Source: Thozetella sp. PMI_491 (Eukaryota; Ascomycota; Sordariomycetes; Chaetosphaeriales; Chaetosphaeriaceae). From it: a DNA stretch of 64,000 nucleotides. Position 1 is the stretch's first letter. The number at the start of each line of letters is the position of its first letter. Position numbers and translations under genes: made by a program. The notes below the pieces were generated by a model. That model ran no database searches. It worked only from the letters and a program-made list of their open reading frames with translations, and had not been told where the DNA came from. This document shows positions 20,397 through 32,648 of the stretch, one piece after another. The DNA lies in assembly GCA_021432635.1 (NCBI GenBank), contig MU270022.1, positions 62,001-126,000 on the forward strand. Direction: 5' to 3'.

Positions 20397-21950
20397 TCAA
20401 AGTTTGGCGGATGCCGCGGTCTCGGCCACTTCATTAAGTCTTCCTGCAATCCACCCGCGAATCTTGGTATCGATCTCGTCTAGCATGTACGGTCGTGCGT
20501 CTGCCGCCTCTACCTGCTCCTCTTTCAATGTCTTGGCCTTGAGGACTGTGAAGCGGGTTTCGACCGAATCTGGATCTTTGACAACTTGCTTGATGAATTC
20601 GCTCCAGCCCTGGAAGCATCGCCGGCTCGCTGGGGCGTTGGCGAATATCAGGGCAAAGCAGTGCGGCATCCCCTCGTACTCCTCATGCACCACGGCCGTA
20701 CCGTCGGCGTGGAACTGAGTCGCGACAAACTTGCCCTCGTCGGCGAGCATCTCCCACCCGGTGCAGATATAGAGTGGGGGGGCGCTTTCCCAGCTGCGAG
20801 CCAAGACAGGCGCCACGAGCGGGTGGGCCACGAAGGCGTCTGGGGAGTAGAGGGTAACGCGCGGGGGGCTAGCCGGCCAGGCATCACATCGTGGCACATT
20901 CATGGTGAAAACGCGGCGCCCTGGGAGGTAGTCCCAGGGCAGCATGGTCTCGCATGACGGCGAGCTATGCGTGATGTCGGTCCACGGGGAGCTAAGGGTT
21001 ATTCCGGCCGGCAATGGGATGTCCCGCTCCTCCCCATGCCAGACGATCTTGATATTTTGTCGGCGCAGTTCCAGAACGGTCTGGAGCAGGACTAGGGCGA
21101 GGTTGCCACCTGCACTGCGCTCTGTGTTAGCCGCTTACTTGCTTCCCTATAGGAGAGACGAGCAGGAAGGGTAGACATACCTGTCACCCGCAAACACGAC
21201 GTGTTGGGGCTGTACAGCCTCGTGGAATGCATCGGGAGGCGGGTAGAGAAGGGTGAGGTACGACACTAGGGCGTCTAGGAGTGCTGCTGGGAATGGGTTT
21301 TGCGGTGCCAATCGATAGCGGACAGAGTAGCACCGCCCACCAGTCAGCTTTGCTAGCCTCTTGGTCGTGGCGCGGTGCGTAGCTGGGTCCATGGCATAGT
21401 AAGCTCCTCCGTGGAAATACAAGACGGTAGCCGGCATCTTGACGTCGTTCATGAGGGCGGCGTACTTTTCCTTTTCTGAGAGGCGCGGCGGGAGCGCGTC
21501 TTTGGCCACGCCCGGGCGATAACCCGTCCATTCGGCCTCCACGGGGATGATTTCCGGAAGGACGAGGGCCTCCGCAGCGGACCCCGTGGTATCCAGCCCT
21601 TTGATAGCCTTTTCAAGCGCCTCCCTGATGCTCGCTTCTGGAGGAATCGGGGCCGCATAGGTGCTGATCCACACTCGGCCTTTGACGCCGGGATCGCGGC
21701 CGAGCAGCTTCTGGGTAGCCGAGATGGGGCGCGGCTTGGACGGGACCAGGAAGGATCCGATCAGCTTGACAACGAACTCGGTCTGGAAGTCCTGATGCTT
21801 GGACTCTGGCGACAGGCTCAACAGATGCCAGATGGCCACCTTGATCATGAAAGGAATCTTGGGCAACAGGGCGAGGAGGAGCCCGAGGCCTCCGGGGCCT
21901 TGGGACGGGCTCGCCCGTTTCGCTTTGTTCTGAGCGTCGTCGGCGGCCAT
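20397..21950 (-). CDS. Alpha/beta hydrolase, HSL-type esterase/lipase
   Basis: This belongs to the alpha/beta-hydrolase fold-3 (hormone-sensitive-lipase-like) family, which cleaves carboxyl esters. Exons are 21950-21181 and 21114-20397, giving 495 aa. The intron (21180-21115, 66 bp, GTATGT...GCAG) splits the codon of the nucleophile Ser, and splicing yields VVFAGDSAGGNLALVLLQ. The oxyanion-hole motif is LYFHGGAYYAMD. The acid residue is probably the Asp in WEMLADEGKF and the base the His in EGMPHCFAL. I start at 21950 (MAADDAQ). A longer reading would need a GTG start. An N-terminal hydrophobic stretch (LGLLLALLPKIPFMIKVAIW) may anchor it to a membrane. A basic/acidic C-terminal tail follows the fold. 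The substrate is unknown. Confidence 0.9.
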
Positions 21951-24369
21951 GAGGATAGAGTGGACGGGACAGGAAAGTTGGCTGGCGAGAAGGGGAGAGG
22001 CCACCGAGCAGTTGAGAATCTCGGGGCGGAAGCCTCCAGTTATTAGCACTGACCCTCGGTGTCGACCAGGGGTTCAGATTGCCTGCTCTTCCAAGGCGAC
22101 GAATGGGCCGAGAGCAGTTCTGGGATGGTGTGGACGTCTGGTAGTTGACGCTGCCAAGTGGGACAGGGGGGGTGGGCTACCAGCGAGGGGGGATAAGAGG
22201 CGGCCGAGCGAGACCGAATGCAGTGAATTTCACGATTGGAGCGCGTGGCCAACCAACACAGGTTGAAACGATCAAAATGGAAATGCGTCTTTTTGTTGCC
22301 AAAGGAAGCATTTGGGACGATCTGCAATGTCACCCTGGGGGATAAGGTGACAGACGAGGTGCATTTGCGATAAATGGTGAGCGGTCGCGAGCAAACATCC
22401 CTGGCGACAAGGGGCCTCGTGAGGTATACTAGTACGGTGAAGTGTCATCCGGATCGAGGATAGCCCCTCTTGTCGGGGTCCCCAGAAGATTCAGCTTGCT
22501 GCTTCAGGAGCAGAGCAAGCCTAGGTATTGGCGAGTTCCAATAGCAACCGAGGCCGGCGCTTGATTCGCAGCACGGCGTCGGGGTGCGAACAGGCCCCGT
22601 GGTCCGTCAACAGGAAAATGGCTCCTCTCCTAGCTCCCAGCAATGTGTAATGACGCGGAGATGCCTCGGCACTGGCGACGTCCTAGAGCTACCCCGGCAT
22701 TAGGGCGAGGAGAGGGGCCCGTCGACGATCTTGTCCAGGCGCGGCCGCAGAGGGGGGGTTGGGGGAGAGAGAATAGTATCTCAAGCTTAAGAAACCTGCT
22801 AGCTCTTGCCTTGTCCCGTGGATCGCGAGCCCATGGTTTGCCCCCATGCAAAAGGACGTGGGTGGGCGGAATGGCATTTTAGCCACGGGCGTATCTGCCT
22901 GCATGCCTCGTCCCATATTGTGTGTACGTTCCGAATACTGTGCAGAGCAGACCCGATTAGACCTAGGATCCGAGGATCCTTCAACACGCCCGCCTGAGGC
23001 GTCGCAAATTCTTCTCCTTGTCGTGCGGTGCTAGGCATAATTACCTACGGCACGGGGCTTAGCTCCAGGCGTCAGGTTTGTGCCAGAGCAGCCGGGATCA
23101 CGAGATGAGGAGCGAGGAAACGGCGCGGTGGAACTGAGGCGGCCTAGCAACCTAGGTCGGTTGTGGCGGGCACTTAGGCGGATAGCGTTGAAACAAAACG
23201 AAATAGCCAGCCGCGAGGCGCCTGTCGGCCGCTAATCATTCGGCTCGCCGACCGGGAGGCGATGGCACGCGGCGTGGCGGGATCCTCAAACCCCCCTTTC
23301 CAGCCAACTAGCGCGGCTCCTGGCTCGCGACATGTGCAAAATCGGGTAATACTTGCGGATGACAGCGGCGGGGGACTCTCTACCTTTCCCCACACTGGCC
23401 TGTGCGCTTCCCGGCTCGAGGAGCTGAGCAACTAAGGGCAAGTTAGGGGGTGTGCCCTGGCCCAATTGAACCGACGCTTAATCCCATCTCGAGACCTAGA
23501 CCAGCCAGCCTTGCCGGGGAACCTCTATCCCACTATTAGCCCCGACACCTGTTGCAACGCTGAACGCCCCTGTTCAGACCCTCGGGGCCGGGACAGGAAG
23601 GCAAGAGAGCCACACACGGGGCAGGACAGGAGCTGGACACCATGTAGGTGCGGAGACGGTGCGACCGCTTGCATAAATTGGGGCAGCACACTGCAGACAC
23701 AAACCGTCGACCCGGGTGTCGTGCCGCCGTCAGCTTCTACATCCCTGGCCGTCCTCTCTTCTCTCCCGCGGTGCCTCCCAGCTTTGACATCGTCCCATCT
23801 GTGAGCAGGGCCGAGTTGCGACGACGATGCGAGAGGTCCCCAAATCCGCTTCCTGATATCCGAACTGTTTCCAAACCCCACCTCCTGGCCCCCAATCGAC
23901 AAAGCGTAACCCATACGGTGTAAGCCTTGCGAGCAACGCCTTGAGCCAATATAGAACACATGTGCTGTCCATGAACATGCGTGAAGGGGGGACACAGGCA
24001 AACTAGCTTCAAAGAAGCATCCACCTCGACGCTACCCACGAGATTATTGGGTATCTCTCGCGAGTGAAGCTGAAGCACAAGCTCATACCGGTCACGTAGA
24101 TTATCAAACACGGGGGGGCTACCTCGGGTTCCGGCGTAGTTTGGACTGTAAAAAGTGCATATTGTTTCCCGACTGCCGAGCCCTGTCCTATACCCAGTGA
24201 TGCTCCCTGAAAAGAAAATATCGCGCTCTCTAGTTTACAACAAAGAACCCACCTGCCTGGCACATGCAGGCATCCGTCCATCGCATTCCCCGCCTAGCAA
24301 ACGGGTAGGCGTGCCTAGGAACCTGGGGGATTAGACGATGGGCTGCGTAAGTACGGCACATGCCTCAAT
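21951..24369. other. Intergenic, no supported gene
   Basis: About 2.4 kb between two minus-strand genes. Frames of up to 158 codons are on conflicting strands without domains. It includes the esterase promoter (with a poly-G run near 22167) and the pex14 3' region. No RNA gene or repeat was recognised. Confidence 0.5.
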
Positions 24370-25561
24370 TTATGAGCTTGCCGATGCATCCTGGCTGCTA
24401 CTGCCGGCGGCCTCCGACTCCACTCCGTTGCTCGCAGACGAGGTCGTCCCCGGGGTCGCGTTCTTGCTCGCCATAGCCAACTGCCAAGCCGGGATTGATG
24501 CCTTCCCGCCCGGCATACCAGTCCCGAAGGGGCTCCGTGCTACGGCAGGCGCACTGGCCACCACTTCCTCGACCGCATTCTCGCTGCCCGGAGCGGGAGC
24601 GGAACCCCCCGGCGCTGGGGCCGTGTTGCCGCTCGAGGGGCGTAAGTAGTTGCCCACGCCAGCGGGTGTCGACTGGGGCGCCATGCGCTGAGCGATGAGC
24701 GTCTTGAGGCTCTTCAGCTCCGTGTTGAGGTCGCGCATGCGCCGGTCTGTCGCTTCCTTCTGGTTCTCCATCGCCTGGGGCACCGTCGCCTTGAGGTTCT
24801 TGACCTCCTCGCGCACCCGTTGCGCCTCGTCCTCGCGCCGCCGGTTGGCCGTCTTGAGCTCCTGGATGACCGCCTCGAGCTCGGCCAGCGCCGTGTCCAG
24901 CTTCTCGGTGCGCTCGGTCTCGGCGGCTTTGAGGGCTTCGGTATCCTTCGCGAGCTGCTCCACCAAGGCAAAGGTGCGATCGAACTGCTCGTCGATTGAC
25001 TTCTTATCCTGCTCGAGGCGCTCTGGCGTGGGCGGCGATACTAGGGGATATACGTAGCGCTGTTGTCAAGTTAGAACCATGCTGGGCCATGCAGGCTACT
25101 CCACACGTGCTCACTCACCTTGCCAAGGGCGTAGAGTCCATATCCCACGCCGCTCACCACGGTGGCCATGATGAACCAGTCCCTCCAGTCCCGCCGTGGC
25201 GGCGCTTGAGGGGGGGTCTGCCATCCATATGGTGGCGGAAACTGAGGAGGATACTGCCCGTAGTATTGCTGGGGCTGGGCGACAGCACCAGAAGCGGGAG
25301 GCGTAGCATAGGTTGGTGTCGCCGCTGCTGGGTCGGCGCGAGCTAGGGCAACATTGACCTCCTCCTGCGTGAGGTTCTTGGCTTGTAGGAACGCGATACG
25401 GTTTTCGATCGGCGCCGACGCGACGCTCGGATCTTGGAGGACTGCAAAGGGGAGACAAAGGTCAGTTTTACTGGTCGCTCAAGCCCAAGGAGTTGGCAAA
25501 CAATTGTGCATGGCCGCTTACATTTAGTCGCCGAGGCGACCAGTTCCTCGCGGATAGCCAT
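24370..25561 (-). CDS. pex14: Peroxin-14, peroxisomal import docking protein
   Basis: Pex14 sits in the peroxisomal membrane and docks the PTS receptors Pex5 and Pex7. Exons are 25561-25522, 25441-25119 and 25059-24370, giving 350 aa; introns are 80 and 59 bp. Splicing gives MAIREELVASATKFLQDPSV, the conserved Pex14 N-terminal domain that binds WxxxF/Y motifs of Pex5, followed by IENRIAFLQAKNLTQEEVN. A Pro/Tyr/Gln-rich linker (residues 65-95) precedes a membrane segment (DWFIMATVVSGVGYGLYALG) and RYVYPLVSPPTPERL. A coiled coil covers residues 135-230 and the tail is disordered and Ala/Ser-rich. The frame also runs upstream of 25561 for 22 codons, but the conserved family start is MAIREEL. It is divergent from ndc80 with a 636 bp shared upstream region. 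Confidence 0.95.
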
Positions 25562-26197
25562 GTTGATGAGATGACGGGGATTTACCGCTACCTCATCGCC
25601 GGCAGTCGCGACGTTGTTGAGATGCAATCTGGGGAGAGCGCAGATGGTATCGACGAACCTGGTCCGAGAAATTGGGAGGCGGGCGTTGATGCCGAGGTTC
25701 GCGGCTTGACCCTTCCCCGTGCGTCATTGGCCCGACCGGCTCCCCAGTTTTTTTAAGTGGCATCACGTGGCCGCCATCACTTTCAACCATGTTTGTCGCA
25801 TCCGCTTTGGCCAATCAGGTCGTTTGTTTACTTTTCGCTCAGGCAACGCCCTCTTGACCTGTCCCCCACTTGGATTTGCGATGAGCAACTTCTTTGCACA
25901 GTACCAGTATTTTTTGGGGTTTGCAAATCGCGATACAACCTCCAACCGCCGGCACTGTTGACGATTATCGCGATAACTCCATCCCCCATTGCCATTACTA
26001 CCGCGCCGCAGTAAAGCCTCGCGATGGCCCAAGACACGGGTTTGTGGAGTGTTCGCAGACCCAGAGAGGTGCGATTCACCCTCCACGACAGAGCCACAGG
26101 CTAAAGTCGCAACTCAGCAACGAACTGACCATATCTTTTATTCTAGACACTTGCAGGCATAAACCTCAACTCGGGGATCCCCCAGCCACCATCCGCC
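25562..26197. other. Divergent promoter region of pex14 and ndc80
   Basis: 636 bp between two divergent starts. A CCAATCAG box lies at 25811-25818. Nothing else is recognised, and short frames here have no domain. Confidence 0.5.
25811..25818 (+). promoter_or_regulatory. CCAAT box in the pex14/ndc80 divergent promoter
   Basis: CCAATCAG lies about 250 bp upstream of the pex14 ATG and 380 bp upstream of ndc80. The core matches the site of the CCAAT-binding complex. Function is not shown. Confidence 0.3.
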
Positions 26198-28354
26198 ATG
26201 AAGCGATCCAACTCGACTTCGGGAAGCCACATGCGCTCCATGTCAGGCTCGAGACACTCGCTCGCCATGTCGCGCCCCAGCCAGCCGCTCTTCCAAACGT
26301 CCGGCACGACGACAAACCTAGACCTAGGCATGTCCTCGGTGAAGCGCTCTTCTTTCCAGAACAACGGAGGCTCCATCAAGTCCTACGCGCCGGGCGCCAT
26401 TCCCGGCCGAGCGTCGACGGATGGGGAGCGCCGCAGCAGCGTCTACCGTGCTCGCCCATCAACCAACGGTGCCATGGGAAGCCACCAGAGCTTCTTCCAG
26501 CAGGGCCCGCAGGCCGCCGGTGTACCGCGCGACCCGCGCCCTCTCAAGGACCGCTCGTACCAAGCCAAGATAGGACAGGAGCTGCTCGAGTATCTGGCCC
26601 AACATAATTTCGAGATGGAGATGAAGCACATGTTGTCGCAAAACATCATCAAGTCGCCTACACAAAAGGACTTCAACTACATGTTCCAGTGGCTCTACCA
26701 CCGGATTGACCCCAGCTACCGCTTCCAGAAGAACATCGACCAGGAAGTCCCACCACTGCTGAAGCAGCTGCGGTACCCCTTCGAGCGGAGCATCACCAAG
26801 AGCCAGATCGCGGCCGTAGGCGGACAGAACTGGTATACCTTCCTCGGTTTGCTGCACTGGATGATGCAGTTGGCGCAGATGCTCGAGCGCTACCAGCGCC
26901 ATCACTACGACGAGGCCTGCATGGAGGCAGGAATCGACGTCACAGGAGACCACATCATCTTCGACTTCCTGAGCGGCGCCTACCGGGACTGGCTGGCCAT
27001 GGACGATGAGATGGGTGACGAGGAAGCCGAGAAGGTGCTCGCACCGCATGTCGCGTCCATGGCGGCCGCTTTCGAGAGAGCCAACTCCAAGTACCAGCAA
27101 GAGCTAGACATCCTCGAAGCTGAGAACGCCAGGCTGCTCAAGGACATAGAAGATCTCGAGAACTCGACGCCTGACCCGGTCGTGCTGGACGACCACTTCA
27201 AGATCATGGAGGAGGACAAGGCCAAATTCGAGGAGTACAACGCTTTAGCACAGCAGCGATCTGAGAAGTACGAGAACCGAATCCAGGTCCTGCAGGAAGA
27301 GCTTGAGAACCTGGCGGTGGAATTGAAGGAGTTCGAGGAGGAGCGCCGGAGCCTGCAGAAAGCGGTCGACGACCAAGGAATCAGCATGCAGGATATCGAC
27401 CGCATGACCTCTGAGCGCGAGCGACTGCAGAAAGGCATTGAGTCGGCCGGCCAGCGCCTCGAGGAAGTCAAGAAGAAAGTGGCAGAGAAAGAGATGGAGG
27501 CCTCGAGGCGTCTCGACGAGCTGGAGAGGATGGTCGACAAGTACAACACTCTAGCGTACCAGATAGCCCTCATCCCGGCCACGGCGGCGAACGCGAAGGG
27601 CAGAGACTACGAGCTGCAGGTGACAGTGAATGAGGGGCCCAACTTCACATCGTCGCAGCTGCAAGGATCCCTCGGCCACGGCGGCGTTGAGAGCGAGCGG
27701 CTCCTGGTGGATGCCGTCACAGGATACCAACCCGCGCATGTTCTCAACCTGGACCTCCGAGGCCAAGTTAAGAACAGCTTCGTGTCGCTCAGGAAAGAGA
27801 TCTCAGAGAGGCGAAAGGTTGCTATGGACGCCATGATGGAGGACCACGACCTGCTCGACCGTGCCAAGGAGGCCATCGAAGACAAGCGCGGCGAGGTCGA
27901 AACGCTGGAGCACCGCGTCCGAGCCGCTGAGGAGGAGTACGAGAAGACGAAGGAGGTCACGACGGCCCAGAAGATTGCGTCGGACACTCAGATCGAAAAG
28001 ATGGAGAAAGAATTGGCCAAGATGCGGGCACAGCTCTCCGAATCCGTCCAGCTTATGGAGCAGCGGGAGATGAATACCAACATCGAGTGAGTGCCCACAG
28101 GAATAATGCCCTTCGCCGCATACAACGGACTGCTTGCTGACCATGCATCTAGATATGAGCAGCTTACCCTAGGCGCCAATGCCCTCCGGGAGGAGCTGCA
28201 CACGGAAACGACGCGCTTCTTAAAAGACGTCGTCAAGTTCAAGATGCACATCCAGAAGAGTCTCGAGGACTACGAGACGTTCGTGTCGGAGGAGCTCGAG
28301 CGGGAGCTGGGCGCTGAGGAGCCGAGAGACGATACCCATGCGGTGGACATGTAA
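26198..28354 (+). CDS. ndc80: Kinetochore protein Ndc80 (Hec1)
   Basis: Ndc80 is the microtubule-binding subunit of the outer-kinetochore Ndc80 complex (with Nuf2, Spc24 and Spc25). Exons are 26198-28086 and 28153-28354 (intron 66 bp, GTGAGT...TAG), giving 696 aa. The N-terminal tail (residues 1-110) is basic and Ser/Thr-rich, the region regulated by Aurora B in other species. The calponin-homology domain follows, with [55 protein letters not shown] and [15 protein letters not shown] long coiled coil runs from about residue 285 to the end with a break near residues 455-545 (the loop region). The last exon encodes the C-terminal coil that would pair with Nuf2 and contact Spc24/25. Length fits fungal homologues. 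The start context (CGCCATGAAG) is good. Confidence 0.97.
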
Positions 28355-28989
28355 TGACGCGACTGGTTCGAGATTTTGTTGGCTTAACTTTTATGCGTAC
28401 AACGAAGAGAGAATCAGGGGCTTCATCCCTTGGGTGGCATGGCGTCCGGCTCAGCATCGGCGGGGGGCTGGCTTGGGAGGGGACGGGCGCTTGATTAATT
28501 GTGTTTTTTTCCCGAATACCATGATGACGATGCGGCTTGCTTCTTTGCAAAATGAGAAACGAACTTATGCAATTGATTGCCATGAGAGGCTTGAACACTT
28601 TCCGTGCCGTGCAGGTTACCTTATCTGATGCTGCCTAGTAGGGAGGTAGGCAGGTACAGTAGGTACCTAGGTAGGTCCTGTAATCTGCGCTAGAATAACT
28701 CTATAGTCCTGAGGCATCCAGCAGCTTCCAGGCCACAATGCCAAGGGGCCTGCAAGCACTACACCACCCCGCGCTAACGACCCCACCACAGTGCCTGCCT
28801 TGTGTACAGCGCATGGCTTGTCGTGCTTTACTCCCCACTCGCACCACTCGCACCATCCCCGACTCCCAGATACGATTCCTCATGGCTAGCCCAATGAGAT
28901 AGCAGTTCAAAGGAGGAAATATTCACCAAGAGGTCGCACGCATCTATCCCTTTATATATCCACCGGCCGGCCCCGCCTACCTGCTCGCG
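28355..28989. other. Intergenic with TAGG-type low-complexity tract
   Basis: 635 bp between ndc80 and vps25. It contains the ndc80 3' region, an AGGTAGG/GTAGGTACC-rich tract at 28637-28677, and the vps25 promoter with TATATATC at about 28954-28961 (about 30 bp before the ATG). No gene is seen. Confidence 0.5.
28637..28677. repeat. Degenerate TAGG/TACC low-complexity repeat
   Basis: The tract reads as irregular units of GGTAGGCAGGTA and GTAGGTACCTAGGTAGG. Such short CCTA/TAGG runs also occur at about 16050 and 40150 in intergenic DNA here. Confidence 0.55.
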
Positions 28990-29687
28990 ATGGCTTCCGC
29001 TACGCCCGACTTCCAGTGGCCGCGCGAATACGCCTTCCCTCCGTTCTTTAACCGCCAGCCCAACGCTCAGACGCACCATGCCCAGCTACTCAAGTGGTCG
29101 GCCCTCTTCCTGGCCTATTGTAAGCACCACCGCGTCTTCAAGCTGTCCCTATCCGGCGCGCCTACGACAGCCGCGCCCGCCGCCGATCTGGGCATAAGCA
29201 CGGGCGCTGGTGCCGGAGCCGGTGCCACGGCAGAAGAGCTCTTCTACAACAAGAAGATCAACCGCCGGCTGCACCTGGACGACGCGCGTGAGGTTGTAGA
29301 CTTCATGCGCAAGAGCGGCCAAGCCGAGTGGGTGGGCACCGCCAACAAGGACGTGGCCTGGATCTACTGGCGCACGCCGGACGAGTGGGCGGCCTTGGTC
29401 GAGGCGTGGGTAGACGATACGGCCCAGAAGGGGACCGTCCTGACGCTCTATGAGCTGACAGAGAGCGATGCGACGAGAGGCCAAGGTAAGCCGCGCTGAG
29501 CTCCCCGGGCTACCCCTCCCGGCAAGGCCGAGCCTCGAGGACATGTGTATCAGGATGCGCTGACACGACGGCAGACTTCCACGGCCTGGACCTTGAGCTG
29601 CTCCAGAAAGCGCTAAACATCTTGGTCAAGCGAGGCAAAGCCCAGATCTTTGGCCAGGAGGACTCGCAGGGTGTCAAGTTCTTCTGA
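28990..29687 (+). CDS. vps25: ESCRT-II subunit Vps25
   Basis: Vps25 is the ESCRT-II arm that binds ESCRT-III Vps20 during multivesicular-body sorting at endosomes. Exons are 28990-29485 and 29575-29687, giving 202 aa. The intron is 89 bp with GTAAGC, a CTGAC branch and CAG. The N-terminal half shows the PPxF-like block FQWPREYAFPPFFNRQPN with QLLKWSALFLAYCKHH, which fits the first winged helix. The second winged helix includes WIYWRTPDEWAALVEAWVDD, GTVLTLYELTE, then DFHGLDLELLQKALNILVKR and GKAQIFGQEDSQGVKFF at the C terminus. An Ala/Gly-rich insertion (residues about 57-78) interrupts the first domain. Length is near the family norm of about 180-200. Confidence 0.95.
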
Positions 29688-29921
29688 GAGGCATCCCTCC
29701 CTGTTGTCACGCATGGGACCATGCCAAGCATACACACATATCTTGTCATTTTTCATCCTGGCTACCCGCTAGCTAGATTTCCAGTGGCAACCGCATCGAC
29801 CTCGATGAGACAGAGGGACTGGGTAGTACCAGAACACACAATATCGCCTAAAACGCCCCTGCCTGTCTCCGGCCTCAGCCCCGGCGCTAAATATGCAGTC
29901 GAAAGAACAAAGGCACCTGAA

Positions 29922-32648
29922 TCACTCCAGATTGTACCAGTTAGGCACCAGGTACTTCTCATCGAACGACAACTGCTGTTTCATGGCGACGTCCAGCAAC
30001 CAGTCCGATACAACAATACGCGGCTCCATGTTTCCCTTCCGGGCCGCCTCCTCGAACTTTGGCCAGAGCTGCCTCTCGGCTGGGGTCCCTGAGCTGAGGA
30101 GGTACACCGGCTCGGGCGGAGCGTTGCCGTCCTCTTCAGGAGTGGTTGGCTTGATAACATTGCCGCCCCGGGCACGGTAGACGGTGAAGTGCGCTCCATT
30201 GGTCTCGGCGATGATCTTGTAGCTGTCGATACCGTTCTTGATGTCGGGTGTGCAAAAGATCGGGACGCCACGAAGCAGGCGGTGGCGGTTTGCACGGGCC
30301 CTAGCCACGGATTTCTCCATAGTAATATCGAACTTCTTTTCTGCCTCTTTATCTCGCAGGCCGTACTTGGTGATGTCTGGGAGTTTTCCCATGTCGAGGC
30401 AGTCATCGACAAAGGACGAGTTGATAACATCCGGCCCGCGCGAGAGACAACGCAAGAACTTCATTGTCCGCACGATGGTCGGTGCAGCCAAGTAGTCGCA
30501 GGGTACATTGTCTCCAACAATGTGTATGCCGAGCTTACGAAGCTTTCGCTATTGTCCTCCGTTAGCAGGTTCTTCTTCACGGACACGGTCTCTAGGTGCT
30601 TACCTTGTCATCGTCTTCCTTCTTCTTGTCTCCGACCCATCTCTTGTAGGCAGTGAGGCAGATGCGCATCTCGACGCTGGGCAGTGACTTCCGCTTCTTG
30701 GCAGGACGCTCGGCTTCTTCCTCGTCATCGTCATCAGCATCCCGGTCTGGAGCTGGGCTAGAGCTCTTGTCTTTGTCGATCTGATCTGCGGCTCGTTTGC
30801 CGCCCCATAAACCATCCTTTGCCGTTCTCTTCTTTTCCTTCTCGTACAGCTGGATATCCGGTGCGAGGTCGTGGAGCTTCGTGAGAGCCTGAGCTTTCGC
30901 GCTTCGGTTTCCGCTCGATGTAATTGACGGCGTGTCGTTTTCCTTGCCGGTCCGAACATGACGTCCCTTTGCAGGCGTGGTGAATGGTACTGACTTCTCC
31001 TTCGAAACGCCGCGCTGTGGCCTGGTACCAGTCCTGACGAGATCGGGATTCATATCCTTCATCACGTCGAATTCTTTCTCCGCAGGGCCGACAGCAAGGG
31101 CATTCTCTTGGGCAGCATCGTTAATCTTCCTCTTCTTCTTGGCCGCTGCATCGAGCTTCTCCTCGCCGCCTGGATAGAACATCTCCTGTAGCTTCTTCTC
31201 GTTCATTGAGGTCTGGCCGATCACCTCTCCCAAGTTGGTGCGATGCGGGAATGTCGTATATTTTGTATTAGCGACACTAAGCGGTGTGCACTGAGCATAG
31301 CTCTCCTCAATCCACAGATGGTTGATGATATCGATATTCCAGTCCTTGGCAGCCTCGCACTTTTCGCTGTGCATTCGAGCCGTGATTAGATGAGTGTTGT
31401 CGGCCTTCATCGTTTTCGTGAATGTCGCCCCAGAAGCTGTCACGAGGTTCTCAAGATAGATGCGCGCGTCACCTCCGTAGTTGGAGAGTGTGATCCTCAA
31501 ATTCTCGAAGCCAGGAAGGGGCGTCTTCGGGATCGGATAGTGTAGTAACCGCTGGAGAGGCGAGCTCCACTCGTTTTGCGTGATAAGATGGTACAGCCAG
31601 GATAGGTTGCCGACATCCTTGCACGTCTGAGCAGCACGAACATACTGCTCGCCCTCGCGGTAATGGCATATAAACATGTCACAATCGTCGACCAAATCGA
31701 CGATCTTGCCACCGCCGTCTTCGACAAGACCGTGAAGGATCTTGCGCAGTCGGTCATTGATGGGAAGGTCCGAGGAGAGCAAAAGGCTGCGTTGCGCAAA
31801 CACCACAAGCCGGCCCCGGGCACTATCTTCGCTGAGGTTGGCCTTCGGCATGGCAAGGGAGTTGGGGATGGTTGAAGTAGCGCCATTCAAGGTCTGGCTG
31901 GAGGGGATCTGGATATCTACTTCGGGGCCCTGCCGGAGAATCTCGGGGTCGGGGAAAAGATATGGGCGTTCTTGAATTCTCTTTCCCAGCTTGAAGCAGT
32001 CGTCGAACCTTCTACATGTCAGGGCACGGAGCGCAGTGGAATGCGAGAACAAGTTAGGCTTACCAATGAGGGAGGATTATCATGCATTTCGGGTTCTTAA
32101 CCTTAGCTTCCTGACATTTGGGGTGGTCCATGGACAGAGCGACCAGATGAGTCGTCATGCGGGACAGCTCCCGCGATTCCATGCCCCCCAAGGCCATTGT
32201 CGCGCCAATGATGGCCTCCTTGTCCATCTTGGGGATATCGGCACACGTAACGACAACATTGGAAAAGATCATCCTAGGGTCGGGCGAGTATGGTCGAACC
32301 TGGGCGATCTTACCCCGCGTGATGGTGCTCTTGAGCCAGTCGCTCGTGACGACAGGAATCATCATGGCCTGCGACTCAGCATACTGCTCAAAGTTCACTG
32401 TGTTGGATATGATATGGCTGGCATCGAGGAGTCGCAGCTTTCCCTTATATGTCGGCTCCAGGATCTCGGCACCATGCTCCTGGGCCAAACGACGTAGCTG
32501 CGCAACTTGTAAGAGGACAACGATGCCAGGCTGAGCAGCGCGAGAGACTTACTGTGTCGGCCATGGTTGCTGAAAGCGATGTGCTGAGCACAATAACAAT
32601 GCTGCAAGAGCTGAGCAGCTTCTGCTCTTCAACGTCGCCCCCGGCCAT
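29922..32648 (-). CDS. brc1: Multi-BRCT DNA damage scaffold, Brc1/Rtt107 family
   Basis: Brc1 (fission yeast) and Rtt107 (budding yeast) are scaffolds that bind phosphorylated H2A at stressed replication forks and bring Slx4 and Smc5/6. Exons are 32648-32553, 32497-32064, 32008-30604 and 30548-29922, giving 853 aa; all three introns are 55 bp. BRCT repeats in order include residues 12-90 (SSCSIVIVLSTSL, MIPVVTSDWLKST), 105-190 (MIFSNVVVTCADIPKMDKE), 255-330 (LLSSDLPINDRLRKILHGLV) and 345-430 (FENLRITLSNYGGDARIYLE, DWNIDIINHLWIEES). A basic/acidic linker (440-620) contains the nuclear-type motif RPAKKRKS. The C-terminal BRCT pair starts near 625 (MRICLTAYKRWVGD) and ends with RIVVSDWLLDVAMKQQLSFD. 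Exon 3 uses the acceptor GTAGAAG because the earlier TAG would create a stop. It converges with vps25. Confidence 0.93.
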
